Shown in pieces: positions 22,950 through 36,000 of a stretch of 64,000 nt of DNA (its first letter is position 1; each line of letters starts with the position of its first letter). The notes below the pieces were generated by a model that was given only the letters and a program-made list of their open reading frames with translations, did no database searches and was not told where the DNA came from. Position numbers and translations under genes: made by a program. The stretch comes from Holothuria scabra (lineage: Eukaryota; Echinodermata; Holothuroidea; Aspidochirotida; Holothuriidae), in the NCBI GenBank assembly GCA_037179385.1, contig CM074188.1, positions 20,167,318-20,231,317 on the forward strand. Direction: 5' to 3'.

Positions 22950-23780
22950 GAATATACAGACCGCAGGTATGCCATGTAACTTAGTTGGACACGTGCAGCT
23001 GTTCAACAGTGAAGCCGTTGAAAGACTCATAGTATTATTTATAGTAGCGAAAGTAAGATTTTTGATATTGGAATGTAGTAGTTGAAACGCAAACACAAAA
23101 GCCTGCTTACAGCAGGCTAACGGTAGCTACATTCTACCGTGTACTAGTATGCTCTGTCCATGTATAGGAAGTTCATGGTGGCAACACTGTACTTGACGTA
23201 GTCCTACCACATAATAGCTTTTCGAATTTCGGTGGAAGGGGTCTATCTTGCGCCTTTTGCGCTACAGAATAATTGCTGTATACAGCTTCGGACAGGTAGT
23301 AGAGGTACTCAGTTGCGGCAACGATGATTTTCGTCCCCATTTTTGGCCCCTCGTCAATTTGACAGGTTACGTTGCATGTTGCATTTAAGCGTAAATTTCT
23401 TATCACTTTGAATGAGAGTCTAACTGTTAGACAGCTACCAGAGAAGGGTTTTCTACTGTGCCTTAGTCACGTTTATAGTCAGAGACCTAGCCTAAGTAAC
23501 GTTAGGCTCTACGCTAGTACGTAACTTGCCATACAGTTACACACAGTAGGCTAGCGTTGGCTGGTATGAGACGAGTGTAGGACCAGTTACGCAAATTCAT
23601 ACTTCACAATTCACACCTAGGCCTATGTTAGGCCACAAGTTGTCCTAGCGTTATACAGTATATATAGTATACATATAAAAAGGAGAAGGTAAGTCACATC
23701 GCCATACACCAAAGCAGTACTTCGCGCAAAACTCTTCATGATTTCTCACCTCATAGGCCTAGGCTAGCCTACTATTACAG
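22950..23780. other. CpG-containing region without recognised gene
   Basis: CpG is commoner here than in the AT-rich surroundings (for example the CGTAACG words near 23500). A perfect small hairpin (AGCCTGCT, loop, AGCAGGCT) lies at 23105-23123. An 77-codon minus-strand open frame at 23173-23406 has no family I recognise. The region could hold a distal promoter or noncoding first exon of PAN2, but nothing proves it. Confidence 0.3.
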
Positions 23781-23784
23781 TATA

Positions 23785-24016
23785 ATGGTTGGTTCAAAGT
23801 TCGAACAGGTTCTAAATGCGAACACCTAATTAAAATCATTCATATATCAGTCATAAGACAGTATAATCTTCAATTACTTAAAACACCATTAAGAAATAAT
23901 CATGGCTCCATATGGTATGGTAAAAATTGACAATTATTTTGCATTGATCAGTGAATAAATATTCCATTTAAATGTGGTGTTCGAATTAAGAACCTGTTCG
24001 AACTTAGAACCAACCA
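23785..24016. mobile_element. MITE with ~40-bp TIRs, 232 bp
   Basis: The left end TGGTTGGTTCAAAGTTCGAA and on to GAACACC is mirrored by GGTGTTCGAATTAAGAACC to GAACCAACCA at the right. TATA lies just outside both ends and may be the target duplication. There is no coding capacity. Confidence 0.75.
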
Positions 24017-24165
24017 CTATAGCTACTACATTTTACTCCTTCAAATCTCTCGACAACATTCCTTCATCTTTTTCTGATGAAACAAAACAAACGTTGAGTT
24101 GTCTTAAACAACAAACCTCAACATCAAATGCAAAAAAATGCATTAGGAAATGGGAATGGGTACAG

Positions 24166-26052
24166 TTAGTTTCTGCCCTCGCTACTTTCCGCCCCTAAAA
24201 AATGTTTTTTTCCGCCCCTTTTATTTTTAGCAGAAAACGTCCGAGTCTTTTTGGGAGGCCGAAAGTAATGGAATGGAATGTGATATCAGTAGTACTTTTG
24301 TCAAATGAAGATTCCATCAACTTTTCTTTAATGTTTCAAACTTCATCGATGTCCTTTACTATTCAATGCGACACCTGTTACTGCCATGTTGACGTCTTTC
24401 CAAGCAACATTCTCACTGTACGTACAGGTATACGGTATTCAGTGCTGTGAAAAATTGTTCACACATTCAAAATTTCAACATAAGCCTAGCTATAGACAAG
24501 CTGACTACTTATATGTAAAAAATACAAGTCTGTGACTAGACTTGACATTTAGAAAAAAGGTTATACAATACAGGGTATGAATTTAAGGAATTTTCATTGG
24601 TAGTCCTGTTAACATTCCATACAATTTGGTTGTCCTCCATCAGTGTTGGTCGTCCTTCAAAACCTAGAAAAAAAATTGGCAAAACAAGTGTTTCAATAAA
24701 TTTTGCATAAACTTTAATTGTTTGAGGCAGTTATGATGGTATGCCTGTGGTCATGATAACATGGCAGGCACAGCAAATTTAATTATGACCTAAGGAGTAG
24801 GACCGCTAGTGTTTTGATGGGACGCAGATAATTTGTGAAGTGGCAACTTGCGTTTTATTTAGTGTTTAGCCGATAACAGAGATATCAAAACTTGCTGACA
24901 ACAGATAACTCAAAGTTAATATCGGCCCGATACTGACGACAAAAAAAAACACATATCTTCCATAAGCATAACATGATTTTGTTACCATTGCAACATTATG
25001 GTTTTAAAAACAAATTAAACTTAATTTGAAAAAGTCTGCATGTTTCCGTTACTCTGTCTCCGTGAAAAAATGTCGGTGTTTCTGACAAAACGTTCAGTAA
25101 AGCAATCAGTCATGATGTATTTGATGTAAATCACCCGCCAGCTAAGAACCCCGCTCGTAAGAAGCACATCCCGTTACCTATAGCTATCACTATAGACAAC
25201 ATTAATGCTAATTAGCACCTTCAGGAACATACCAAACATTCGTAGCTGCTGAGCGATATAAACTGCATAACTTGCATCAAAATACCTTGTCAGCAAATTA
25301 CGTAACTAAAGGCATAGAAAATGATAATACCCTTATCCCACAGCCGGATGATCGTTCACTGGTTACGATACTTCATGAGATCGTGCATTTTGTTTCAGGG
25401 TCTCTTTACTTAGCTCTTTCAATCGAACGTTCACGATGGTGAACGTTGTGCATACTTTTCTGTTGTACACAGACTGCAGGAAATCCCCATTGAGTTACTG
25501 TTACTGCATGTGACGAAATTCTCACAGTAAAACTCCATTGAGATTTGTCACGCGATTCGGAGGAATCTGACTTACGTAAACGGACATTGGATTAGTGCTG
25601 TATACTGAATTGCTTGTAGATTGCGCATTGCGGTGCATGCACTGTGGTATAGATGTACGTAATTGTTGAAAGGACACTACAAGCAAGCACTTGGTGCACT
25701 TATTTGCTACAGATTTCTACACAGAAAAACATCGGGATTGCAGCAAATATTTTCACAGAAAGCACTGTTGACTATGCCTACCTTGTGCACTTGGTCGTCA
25801 GCAGGACGACTGGGCAAGCTTGTTTTGGTGCATTGTTGTGGTCCGACGGAAATTTCGCACGCTGATTCTTTTCGATGAGGATGCTGAAAAAGTTTTAGGC
25901 CCATCCACAAATGTCATTGTTGTCTTGAACTTGGATTTGAAATTTGAAGTTAACAGTTATTTTTCACACATGTAAGTTCAAACATTACTTTCCACTCCAA
26001 GATTTTTAGGGGCGAAAAGTAACGGGCGGAAACTACCAAGGGTGGAGACTAA
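24166..26052. mobile_element. Foldback-like element with CCGCCC-rich ends
   Basis: The first ~29 bases (TTAGTTTCTGCCCTCG then CTACTTTCCGCCC) match the inverse of the last ~29 with a few transitions. Further GGGGCGAAAAGT/ACTTTCCGCCCC copies sit just inside, so the arms are built of short repeats as in the element at 19366-22188. I could not find a convincing target duplication. The 1.9-kb body has no open frame of note. Confidence 0.6.
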
Positions 26053-26127
26053 GGGACCCCAATGGGAATTGCCCTGTGCGAAGCTGGTTTTCTCATCGTT
26101 GACAGATTTGAAAGCAGTTCGAACTAT

Positions 26128-26225
26128 CGAATGGGAGAACCGGGAGTGCAGCACACTCAACCCTGCATGTTTGACTCCACTAGGAGTGTTGTGCAGTATT
26201 CATCCAGATCCAGATGAGTTGATCA
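26128..26225 (+). mobile_element. LINE 3' UTR fragment
   Basis: CACACTCAACCCTGCATG, GACTCCACTAGGAGTGTTG and TCCAGATCCAGAT match, in inverse orientation, the 3' flank of the LINE RT at 19760-19840. It is a severely 5'-truncated copy of the same LINE family. Confidence 0.65.
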
Positions 26226-26667
26226 CTGGCACACTGCCTTCTAAACGCCAGTGCAATGTGTAGGTGCAATGTGTGTGCCAATGCTAGAATCATATGTGGT
26301 GTATATTCTTTAAAAACAGCTACTTTTTGGCCAAATAAAATGCTTTTCTTCACCCAAAAGACAATTTAGACACAATCCACTGCACTGAACCACACTTGAG
26401 ATTCCTCCTAATGTTATGTATGGAATAATAAAGAATGATTTCACCAAATTTTCATGTAGACTCAAATTTTGGAATATGATTGTAGGTGCTGGGTTCGTTT
26501 GTTTATCCTGATGATTTGGAGGATATACCCATGTTTGTAGCCACCAAAACAAATTACCAAACAGGCTTATTGAAAATCACTCACCTTTTGAACTGAAGTA
26601 CAACCATTTAAAGGGCCAAACCTCTCACCTCAAACTGCAATTTTGGAACCCGGGTACCGAAATTCTC

Positions 26668-26905
26668 AATTGGCTCAGCTCTTTGATTGACAGCTAATTC
26701 AAACAATGCAGAGTACCAAAGCTGATATTACACAGCATGAATGGTACTGAGAGTGTTTTGATTATATAAATTGAGTTTGTCTAAACTCACCTAGAAGCAA
26801 TAAACTGAGATTGTATCTGGATGAGGATGAATTTCAGACAATTGTGGGAGGGGCTTAAGTAAGAAGGTTAGGAGGATTGGTGCTGTTCGGGGTGAGAGAA
26901 CTGGT
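26668..26905. repeat. Dispersed repeat A, copy 2
   Basis: Uninterrupted homologue of 18795-19017 plus 19285-19320. It serves as the empty-site reference for the insertion at 19018-19283. Confidence 0.65.
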
Positions 26906-27453
26906 CCTTTAAAACAAAAAATCTGTACCTTTAAACCAAATTCAGATGCACTTGTTTTAAAATCATGTTTTCTTATGATGGTCAGTTAGCCACATGGGTA
27001 ACCCTCCCATATATTTATACCCACAAATGTAATAAGTATTAAGTGGTCAGTTTTGAAATAAGTTGGTGGGATATTGTCATAAAAAGAACTTGCCCCCAAA
27101 TTGTCTCTTCTTTCATTTAGTGGGGAGGCTGAAATCCACCCAACACTTTTCTATAAATAAGGCTATTTTCGACCTACTAGTTTTTACAATGCATTTAAAA
27201 TCATTGAATTTACAGAAATCTGATCAATTTTAATTTTTAAAGGTATAATTAATGTTCATCTACCCAATGTAAAGAGTTACTGTCATTGTTAACTTTTATC
27301 ACAACATCTTGGTAATAACCTTTTAAAACACTGTACAACCCTCACAAAATTTATTTTACCATAAATTTGCATGGTTTTTAGTAGGGAGGTTGAAAATAGC
27401 CAAAAAAAAAGCAAAAAAAAAAGGTTATGCACACTGTACAGGCATTGAAGTTG

Positions 27454-27852
27454 AGTACAGGTAGGGCTGTGAACGTGTAGCCATTAATCGCTAAACGATC
27501 GCATGTTGAATAAACGTTTAATACAAAGCCTCAAGAGATTAATCACAAAACCTGTCTTTGACATTTTTTTAAATCCATCTCTGTACTCTGATGACCCCAG
27601 TTTTTTGTTAAATGGAACATTCTTGGCACATTTGAACCTTGTGGGCTTCAAAGTTTCAGAATAATTTGATTTTACCATGCAAGATAACAACTGTTATTAT
27701 TTGTGCATTACATTCAGTATCAATCCCTACATACTGAAATAATTTTTTTTGTGATAAAGTACACATAATCGCAATTAATCGCTAAACGATCGCATATTTT
27801 TGAGGTTAAACGTTTAGTTATTTTGCTCAACGTTCACAGCCCTAAGTACAGG
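27454..27852. mobile_element. hAT-like MITE with 8-bp target duplication
   Basis: AGTACAGG occurs at 27454-27461 and 27845-27852. Between them is a 383-bp element with ends TAGGGCTGTGAACG and CGTTCACAGCCCTA. The 8-bp duplication and a GGGCTGT-type end fit hAT. Inside, ATTAATCGCTAAACGATCGC is present twice as a direct repeat (27483 and 27774), each near a self-complementary AAACGTTTA word. Confidence 0.85.
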
Positions 27853-28482
27853 CATTGAATTAAGTAAATACTGTACAGGCAAAGGTAAGTTCGTTCAATG
27901 ACATTGCTTTAATTTTTAATTTTTTAAACCAAAACCCTTAAGCAGGCAAAAAAACCCTAATTTACCCTGAAAGTGAGAATGTCTCTTATAAAGTTCTAAG
28001 TAAGCATTCAAATAGAAAAAGAGATTAAATTCTGTATGATATTTTCAAAAACTTGTCCTAAATGTGGTAATTTGTAGAATTTTATTTGATTGTTTTATGG
28101 AGGGATCTAGTTTCAAGATCACTTTGTAAGCATTGCTATTTGTACTGCCACCTTTACTTCGAGATTCATTTTCTGCAAATTACTCAGTTGTCAATTCAAA
28201 CAACAACAAAATACAGTAAAGTGACGAAGACAATAATTTATACAAAATGTTACTTTACAGTTCCATTGATATTTTTAGATGATGTTTTCATATTTTTATG
28301 GTCAGGAAGTTTGTTAAAAGATTAACTCATGATTAGCCCAGTATAGTAACAGAAAACAGGGCCACTCCTGAAGTTTCTTAGCATCCAGATGTGGGAATGC
28401 TCGTTGGAAGATTTGAATAATGGTAAGGTGGCCAAATGGATCAGTGGCTCAAAATTAGTGACAAAGTCCATAATTGATCTTT

Positions 28483-28770
28483 TTTGAGTGAATGCTTGCA
28501 TGCGGAATCAATTTTTCCAAGCAATATTCTGGAGTGGATGCACAGATGCTCAGATGGGGGGTCAATTTTTTCAACTTGTCCTTATATAAGTTCTTTCCAA
28601 GCATATTCTGAGTGGATGCGCATATGCTCGGATGCTTGATCAGTGAAAGATTATAGGGTATAATGTTACAGCACACAAGTTTAATTTGAGAACATGGCAT
28701 TGTTACCCATGCCTTAAATACCACAAGCATTTTTTAGTGGATGCATGCATGGGGAGTCAAGGTCCAGCCA
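28483..28770. repeat. Degenerate local direct repeats
   Basis: Three blocks contain an AGTGGATGC(A/G)CA(G/T)ATGCT-like word next to TTTCCAAGCA. It is probably a locally duplicated element of unknown type. Confidence 0.35.
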
Positions 28771-29552
28771 AGGTAAGCCTAAACAGTGTCACAGTGCATC
28801 TGTGCACCCAAGTGCTAAGTGGTGTTCAAGAGTGGCTCTGTATTCTATTTTGTACTGATGTTAATATTCTTCAAAAGTTTGATGATTTCTCTTAATTTTG
28901 ATGATATTATTTCATTGGATATATTTCCAAATCACTGTTATGGGCATACTGGAAGGTAGCGTTTGGGTGAGCAACTCAAAGAATACTTCTCTAATCAAAA
29001 GCATCTGAGACGTGTCGAGACTTCACTTCCTTCATTTTTTAAGTGTTTGCACTACATGTACTGTACAGTTGAAGTACACTCTTTCATGGATTATGGGAAG
29101 GAAGGTAAGTACATGGAATAAACTATGAATAAAATATTTCTTTTAAATACAATACAAGTAGAGAATATTTTTGGTGAAATATCCACTTAAGATTGACAGA
29201 GTCATGGTACTCAAAAACAACCAGCCATGCTACATAAAGAGCTACTGTACACATCAATTACACAGCCGTATTTAAGCACAACCAAAATTATGAGTACAGT
29301 AAGTCACACAGGTAAAAGAAAAGTGCACAACCAAAATTTGTAAATTAGAAATGCAGGTGTAGTTACATTCGCAATGTTCACTAACTAATTTCAAAATTTA
29401 GGCTTGATAGGACAAACCATAGCCTACACTTGTAACACTGACTCATGGTCTCTGTGCAAAATGTCTTAACTTGGTACTTCCCTCATGGGTAGTTCTGAAC
29501 TTCTGAAAAAGTTTTGGTACCTTGCAATTGCATGTACTACGTATGTGAAAGC

Positions 29553-29834
29553 AATCCCAGCAGAGAATTCCTTTTGATATCATTTGTCCAAATTCCCATC
29601 ACAAAGTGGTTTCAATGTGTTCCAAATGGTTCTAAAGGGTTTTCAAAAGGGTTTGGTTTATGCAAAGGGTAATTTTGTAAAATTCTCTTTGAGATTTGTC
29701 CCAGTTTCCCATCAACAACCAAACCAAACCCTTTGAATGCAACTGAAGGGTTTTTCCAAAGGGTACCATTTGAAACCCTTGTTTCAAAGGGTAATACTCC
29801 AAAGATTTTGAAAGGGAATTTTCAGCTGGGAATT
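29553..29834. mobile_element. MITE 107 bp upstream of the PAN2 start codon
   Basis: The left end AATCCCAGCAGAGAATTCC is mirrored by GGGAATTTTCAGCTGGGAATT at the right, with one or two gaps. The body is packed with AAAGGGTTT and its inverse. It probably lies in the 5' UTR intron of PAN2. Confidence 0.6.
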
Positions 29835-29941
29835 TTTTTTTATAATGAATGTAAAACTTAAGATCTGCTTCTTTGCTGTTACTCAACAGATTTATGATAG
29901 TAGATTTCAGAGGAGTCCTTCAGAGTTGTTGAAGAATTGGA

Positions 29942-30080
29942 ATGGAGTTTCATCCAGCATATACTGGCCAAGGTCAGTTCCATCCATCAGAGTATGGGCT
30001 ACAGACAGATGGTATTCCCCTGGATCATTATTCTCATGAAGTTCCACCAGAGGTCATAGAACCATACAGTGGCACACATG
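29942..30080 (+). CDS. PAN2: PAN2 coding exon 1
   Basis: ATG at 29942 with an in-frame TGA at 29930. It encodes residues 1-46 ([12 protein letters not shown]...), weakly similar to other PAN2 N-termini. The donor is CATG|GTTCGT, a poor but usable GT. The open frame joins correctly to exon 2. Acceptor-like AGs at 29889 and 29910 suggest a split 5' UTR. Confidence 0.75.
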
Positions 30081-33000
30081 GTTCGTAGTTTAAATTTTTG
30101 ATTATAAAACGAAAAAGCACATTACAGCAGACAGTATGCATTGTAACTCTATGTTTGGAAATGTACATGGACGTACTGTACATTGTATTGAGCAAAATCT
30201 TTGCAGGAATACCATGAAGCACAGGTATGGTACAAATCAGAATCCTTCTCAGCTCATGGCTAGCCTTGAACCAAACGTGCTGAGCAGGGCACCCTTGCAG
30301 TAATGGTGAATGAATGAAAGAATATGAAAACCTTATTGTAATAGCATACTGTAATGAGGATAGTCATGCAATGCATACTGTACTTAAAGTAGCTTCCAGT
30401 TGTAAGCATGACCAAGTGTAGAACTGATTGATGCTGTCTTTGTGGTTACAAATTCTGTACCTGTGATTTTAAAGTCCTAGATATATTGAGTCAATATACT
30501 GTATAAACACAGTGAAGAGGGTGTTGGAGGATACTTCCACTTGAAATTGCTCATTTTTATAAAAATTAGGTTTGGAGTTTTGCATCCAGTAGTTATGCAA
30601 AAATAAAAACTACCATGGTTGCAAAATTTTTGAAACTGTTTTACGTCTATGTGTATGTGTAAGAACACAATACTGGCTACAAAAGTGGGACATTTGGGTA
30701 TATTGCAAAAGATAAGAATGATTAATGATTTAAGTGCTGCAATTTGATGATAAATGTGCTGGGAAGTGTCATCAAAATGTAAAACATCATGTTTGTTAGA
30801 TGACAAAATTTTGTATGTCACAAAAACTGGTTGTAATGTTTTTTTAGTTACAGTAAGACAAAAAAGTAGAATTAGGTATCAAAAGTAAAGTTAAAAGACT
30901 GAAATTGGTTTAAGTATAAATTTGTTCATATTACAAGTTACAATGGTATATTAATATATCTTGACTAAAGATCCTCACATTTTGCATCTCTGACCATGTA
31001 TGCACCAAATCTAACATTAGTTACATACTGCAGGACACCATTTTGTCCCACGTTTGGTGTCCTCGTAACCAACGTTACATTTGCATTTAAACTTTCCTGC
31101 TCAGCCACCCATAGTAAAATGTTAGGGAAGAGTACAGTAGTTTATAAACATGGTAAATTTCTATTCCAACATATTTATAAGCAATTCACATCAAATTACA
31201 TTATTGACTAGATTTTTGGTACATCAGTATGATTTGGTGCAAGTTTTGGTGTCTTCCTAACTAACGTTAACATTTTGTAGCCATCCAATACAGAATACAA
31301 AAGAAAAGATAAACATGTTTAATGTAGAAGTATAGACCTGCATATCACCAAATCACAGCATCAAAAATGAATCATGAAATTTTGAGTCACAGTCACATTT
31401 AAGCCCAACAAAAGTAAGGAATGTTATGTTTTTATGCCAGTATTGTGTTCTTGCACGTATATCTCATGTTACATTACTGCCACTATATCATGGACTTCCT
31501 ATGGACAGAGCATATGGTACGGTAGATTGTCGCTACTGTACATGTGAGAAAAAGCTCACCAAGATGGTCGTCTGCTATGTTTTTGTGTGAAAGTTTGGAC
31601 TTGCTCAAGTGCATTGCCGTATTTTGCAAGAAAGTAGAAATATATTTGAAATATGGCAAGGTAAGGTTGAAATCCCTTCACTTATTGCAGGTATATGATA
31701 TTTTTCCTCATTAAAGTTAAACTTTTGCTTAAAATATTACAGAGTCGTCGTCAAATCAGACGATTTATAGGTTCACAGCGGCCATCGCGGTGCGCCTTTT
31801 TTGTCCCAGTCAGTGGTGACCAGCTACGGATAGGACGTACACATTACATGCTATGTCCATGTATATAAGTCTGTGCACTATATATAGTGCACGGACTTAT
31901 AATATAATTATAAAGTATGGCATTACTGGCATTACTGTATATATACAGTAATGCCATACTTTATAATTTTCTCGAATTTTGGAATCATTTCTGACAACTG
32001 GCAATATGATGCTTTCTGTATGATCAGCAGTTACAAGTGAGATCCATGTAATTTACATTTAAAGTGGAAAAAAATTTCAAAGCATGATTCAAGATCAGTT
32101 CCACCCACCACTGATCAAAGGACAATAGACATAAGGAATTGCCCAACCTGCTGTACTTCTGAAACAACAATCTAATCTATCAATTTTTTTATTTTTGTTC
32201 TATTTAGTATTGTATCTTTTATAATACTGTATTTTGGGACTTCAGTATTGAGTATTTAAGGTACAGTATACTAAAGTGATAATTTCACAGCTCAGGGAGA
32301 ATAATGTTTTTGGTGAAAAATAGTGTTGAGAAAACTGTTGGTTTTCAAAAACCATTCATGAAATACTGTAGGGTAAACTACAATACTACCCTGATATAGG
32401 TCTACTTGGAGTGACTTCATTTTTCCTTTAAGAGGTATTGAGGGACCTCCTTAAAAATATGAAAATTTTGATGTTGAACAGAATTTGCAGTTGGGCAATT
32501 AAGTCACTTTCACAAACATTGTCCACCCTTTGGATCGAGGGAACGTTCCTTTTGTTTTTTTTTAGCTGAGTTAGGGGGAACCACTTGGTTCCGTTGTTAC
32601 TGTAGCTCCAATAGTAGACCATTCACAGCATTGCTGCAAAGATAAAAATTTATGTAAGGACTTGAAAAATCAATGCTCTGTAAGCAGTCCTTCATTTGCC
32701 CTATTGTGGAGAGAATGTATTTCAATTTTCTTTCTTTGTCTTTTGCAGGTCACATAAATATGCCAATGGCTGGCTCATACCAAGAATTACATACTGCCTT
32801 TGCTGATGGTGGGGGAACATTTAGTGTCAGTACTCTACATTTTGACCCTTTTGAGGAACTGCTTTGGATGGGAAACCAAGGGGTATGTTGTAAAGGTCTT
32901 GTCTAGATGTAAACATGAGGAATTTCATACCCTGTTAGATATTTTACCAGAATCCCCATCAAAAGCGAGGTTTGGTGGGGTAATCAAATTTTACCCCACT

Positions 33001-36000
33001 TCCTACTTAACTCACTCAAGTGCACTCCAAGAAACCAAGAGCATCTGCCTCTCATGCAGAAGGCCTGGGTTCTATTCCCAGGTTAAGTCATACCAGGTAC
33101 ATTCATTCACTTAGGCCAAAAGGTGTGAATAGAGTTTTACAGGCGGGGAAATTCAACATGAAGGGAACATTTCTGTTTTTACCTCCAAGTAAATATTTTG
33201 AATATTTCCCAAATATTTGTCCTGAAAGTACTTTGGAATTTTCGGTAAACATGTTCTAACCTATTATTTGTGGGTAGAAGAAAGTGAAGTGTCCTAAATT
33301 TGAATCATTTAAAACATAAAGATTTTTTTTCTTTTTTTTTTCTCTGAGTGGGTCACTCACTAAGTTGTCACTGACATTAAAAACCTTGAAATTTACTGTA
33401 GTTTACAACTTTCAAAATTTTGGCCCCATAGTTTCTCTTATATTATATCATTCATTCAAAGCAGGCATGTAGCCAGGAATTTTTAAGTGGTGGGAGGGTG
33501 AAGTGGATTTGTTTTTATTGCAAGGGAGCAAAGTGACTGAGCCTGAGTGTGATTGCACGGGAAGAGGACGGGGGTGTTCCACTGTTACAGTGACATTTTT
33601 GGTTTTTAGTGTGAAAGTATGTGATATGGTGCATACTTTACAGGTATGTGGTATTTTTATGCTTAAGGAGACACATTATAATGTATTTTATGAACTATCT
33701 TGTCAGAAAACCATATAGAAATTAAAAACAGTGTATTTGTAACAAATAAGTTATCATTCTGAAAGTATGCAGATAGCTTCAAACAAGTTTAACATGTTGC
33801 TTTTGTTAATAGGCTTTAACTAGATACCATGTGTGCCTGATATGTTAGGCCTAAAACTTTTGTTGATACCTATACAGTATCAACAGAGTTGGCAATATGC
33901 TGCTTGTGCCACCATGGGTTTATGCAGAGCACAAGAAAATATTGGTCCAAAAGCCTTCTAGTTTGCTGGAAATGGCAGTTGCCAGCCTTCCTATTTACAG
34001 CATATTAGAAGGGAAAACACTAGTAATATTTTAAAAAAACGAAATATAAAAAATAGGGAAATTTTGTTCAAGGAGGGGGGGGGGGGGTCCAACTTCCTTC
34101 TTCACTAGGTGCCTGACACAAGCCCTAGTTAGTATTCGAGATTGAAGTCATGCTGTTGGTAATCTTATTCTCCAAAACATTAATGGCACAAAGATCTTTA
34201 TCATAGTTTTTTAATGGTCCAAATCTTAGTTAATAATGAAGTGCTGAACCCAAGTCTTAATTATGCACCCTAAGCCTTTCAGCTCTACTTTTACAAGGTT
34301 TACCATGTAAATTAATTTACTACTACTTTCTTTCCCTTTCTGTTAACAATGCATTTTATCTTTTTGCCCTCCAATAGGGCCATGTTACTTCATACTATGG
34401 ATCACATCTTCAGAAATATACTTCATTCCAAGCACATTCCACTCAGCAAGAGATTAGACGGCTGTTTGCTTTTGACGGTGGGATTTTGTCCTTAGCAAGG
34501 CAAGGTCTCCGATGTAATTCTCGCCAAGGAATGAAACTGTTTGACTACAAGTAAGTTTGCTTCCTTTGTTGCTTCAAATGGACAATCTCAAACCAAGCAA
34601 TCTGTCTCAGCTCTTCTGTTCACTATCAATGTCAAGTGGATGTTTCTGTGGAATCTACCTTGTATTATCATATACTTTAAATGACTAGGTCCCCACAGCT
34701 GGAAAAAATGCAGGGTGTGCAGCACTAGATTAATAAAGCCAGAAGGTTGTAAATTTGGATCTGAAACCCCCTCATGTGTCAGATGTATACAACAAACCTG
34801 AAGGCCTTTTTAAGCCTAGAGACTCTTTTCTTTTCGTGGACTCTGTCAGGGAAAGTAGACCTTTACAAGAATTTTTGACACAACTCCTGCACTTGTTTTT
34901 TGTAGGCATTTCTCATTGAATTATGTCCCTTCTTCCCTTCAATTTTCATTCTCTCCAATTTTGCACCTTCTTAACTTGATGACACTATATAGCCCAGTGA
35001 TGTTTGGTATTAAACTTCTAACTAACCATAGTTTAGTAGCTAAATAACGAATCATTTTTTTCTTTTCAATTCTTACAAAACAGAGGAAGTTCAATGGAGG
35101 AAATGAATGACATGATTATTTTAAATGACAGTCGACTCCTTGTAGGTGGACAGCAGGACAAAATAGTAGAGATCAATTTAGAGTCAGGCGAAGAAAAAGC
35201 TCTCCATCAGTGTGGCGAAGAGGGAGTTACAGTGATGAGAATGAGTAGCAGCTACCTTTGTCGAGCTGATACAACAGGGAAGGTAAGATAGTAGGTGCAA
35301 GTTGAGCGCCTTGAGACAGCTCAACTGGCTCAACCAGTTTCTTGACTGGAAGACATCTGATTTAAAATAAGTCACACAGCTCAACTAGACCACCTCAGAG
35401 GGTTGGTTATTTTGGTCATCTCAAGTTGTGACGTTTTGATGATGTTAAGATCACCTTTCTAAAAGATAGATTGCTGGCTGAGCCAGTTGAGCCGGCTTGA
35501 GCTGCCAAATCAAGTGCATCTAACATTAGTTCAAGGAGCAACGAGTCTCCCCCAAAAAAGTCAAAATTGTAACTGTTCACTGCATTAATATTGAACTTTT
35601 AGTCCCTCCTCCTATTGCAAAAAGAAAAATGTTGTCCAGTGCTCTTCTTCCTGGTGAAGCTACACAAGCGTACATGGCCTGGACTGTGTTCAAATTGTTC
35701 AAGGCCATAACAACACAATTCTGTGCCTGAGTGGGAGAACGTAAGTGACTCCACAAGCCATCATTGACCATGAACCAGAATGAGTAAAGCTGCTGTTTGA
35801 CTTAATACCAATCAAAGTGCAATTACCAGTCATATTTAGAAATATGATCATACTGAGTCTCTTAAATTCTCTTTGGTGATTCTATAGCCATGCTGTACCG
35901 TATATTCTCAAGCCGAGATATAATATGTTGAAGTTTATTCACTCAACTTAAAATGGTAGGTGGCACAATAATTTGTGATGTCATTGTTTTACTCAAATTA

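Larger units (their letters stand above)
30081..32748 (+). other. PAN2 intron 1
   Basis: 2.7 kb. It contains one copy of an ~800-bp dispersed repeat (30655-31455) and twin palindromes (31865-31966). No exon is seen in it. Confidence 0.7.

Noticed and set aside
22788..22979. Cysteine-rich 63-codon open frame
   Set aside because: It lies inside a MITE with matching inverted ends and has no upstream or downstream coding continuation.
23173..23406. 77-codon minus-strand open frame in CpG-bearing DNA
   Set aside because: No family resemblance, no clear splice partners; kept only as a note in the region entry.
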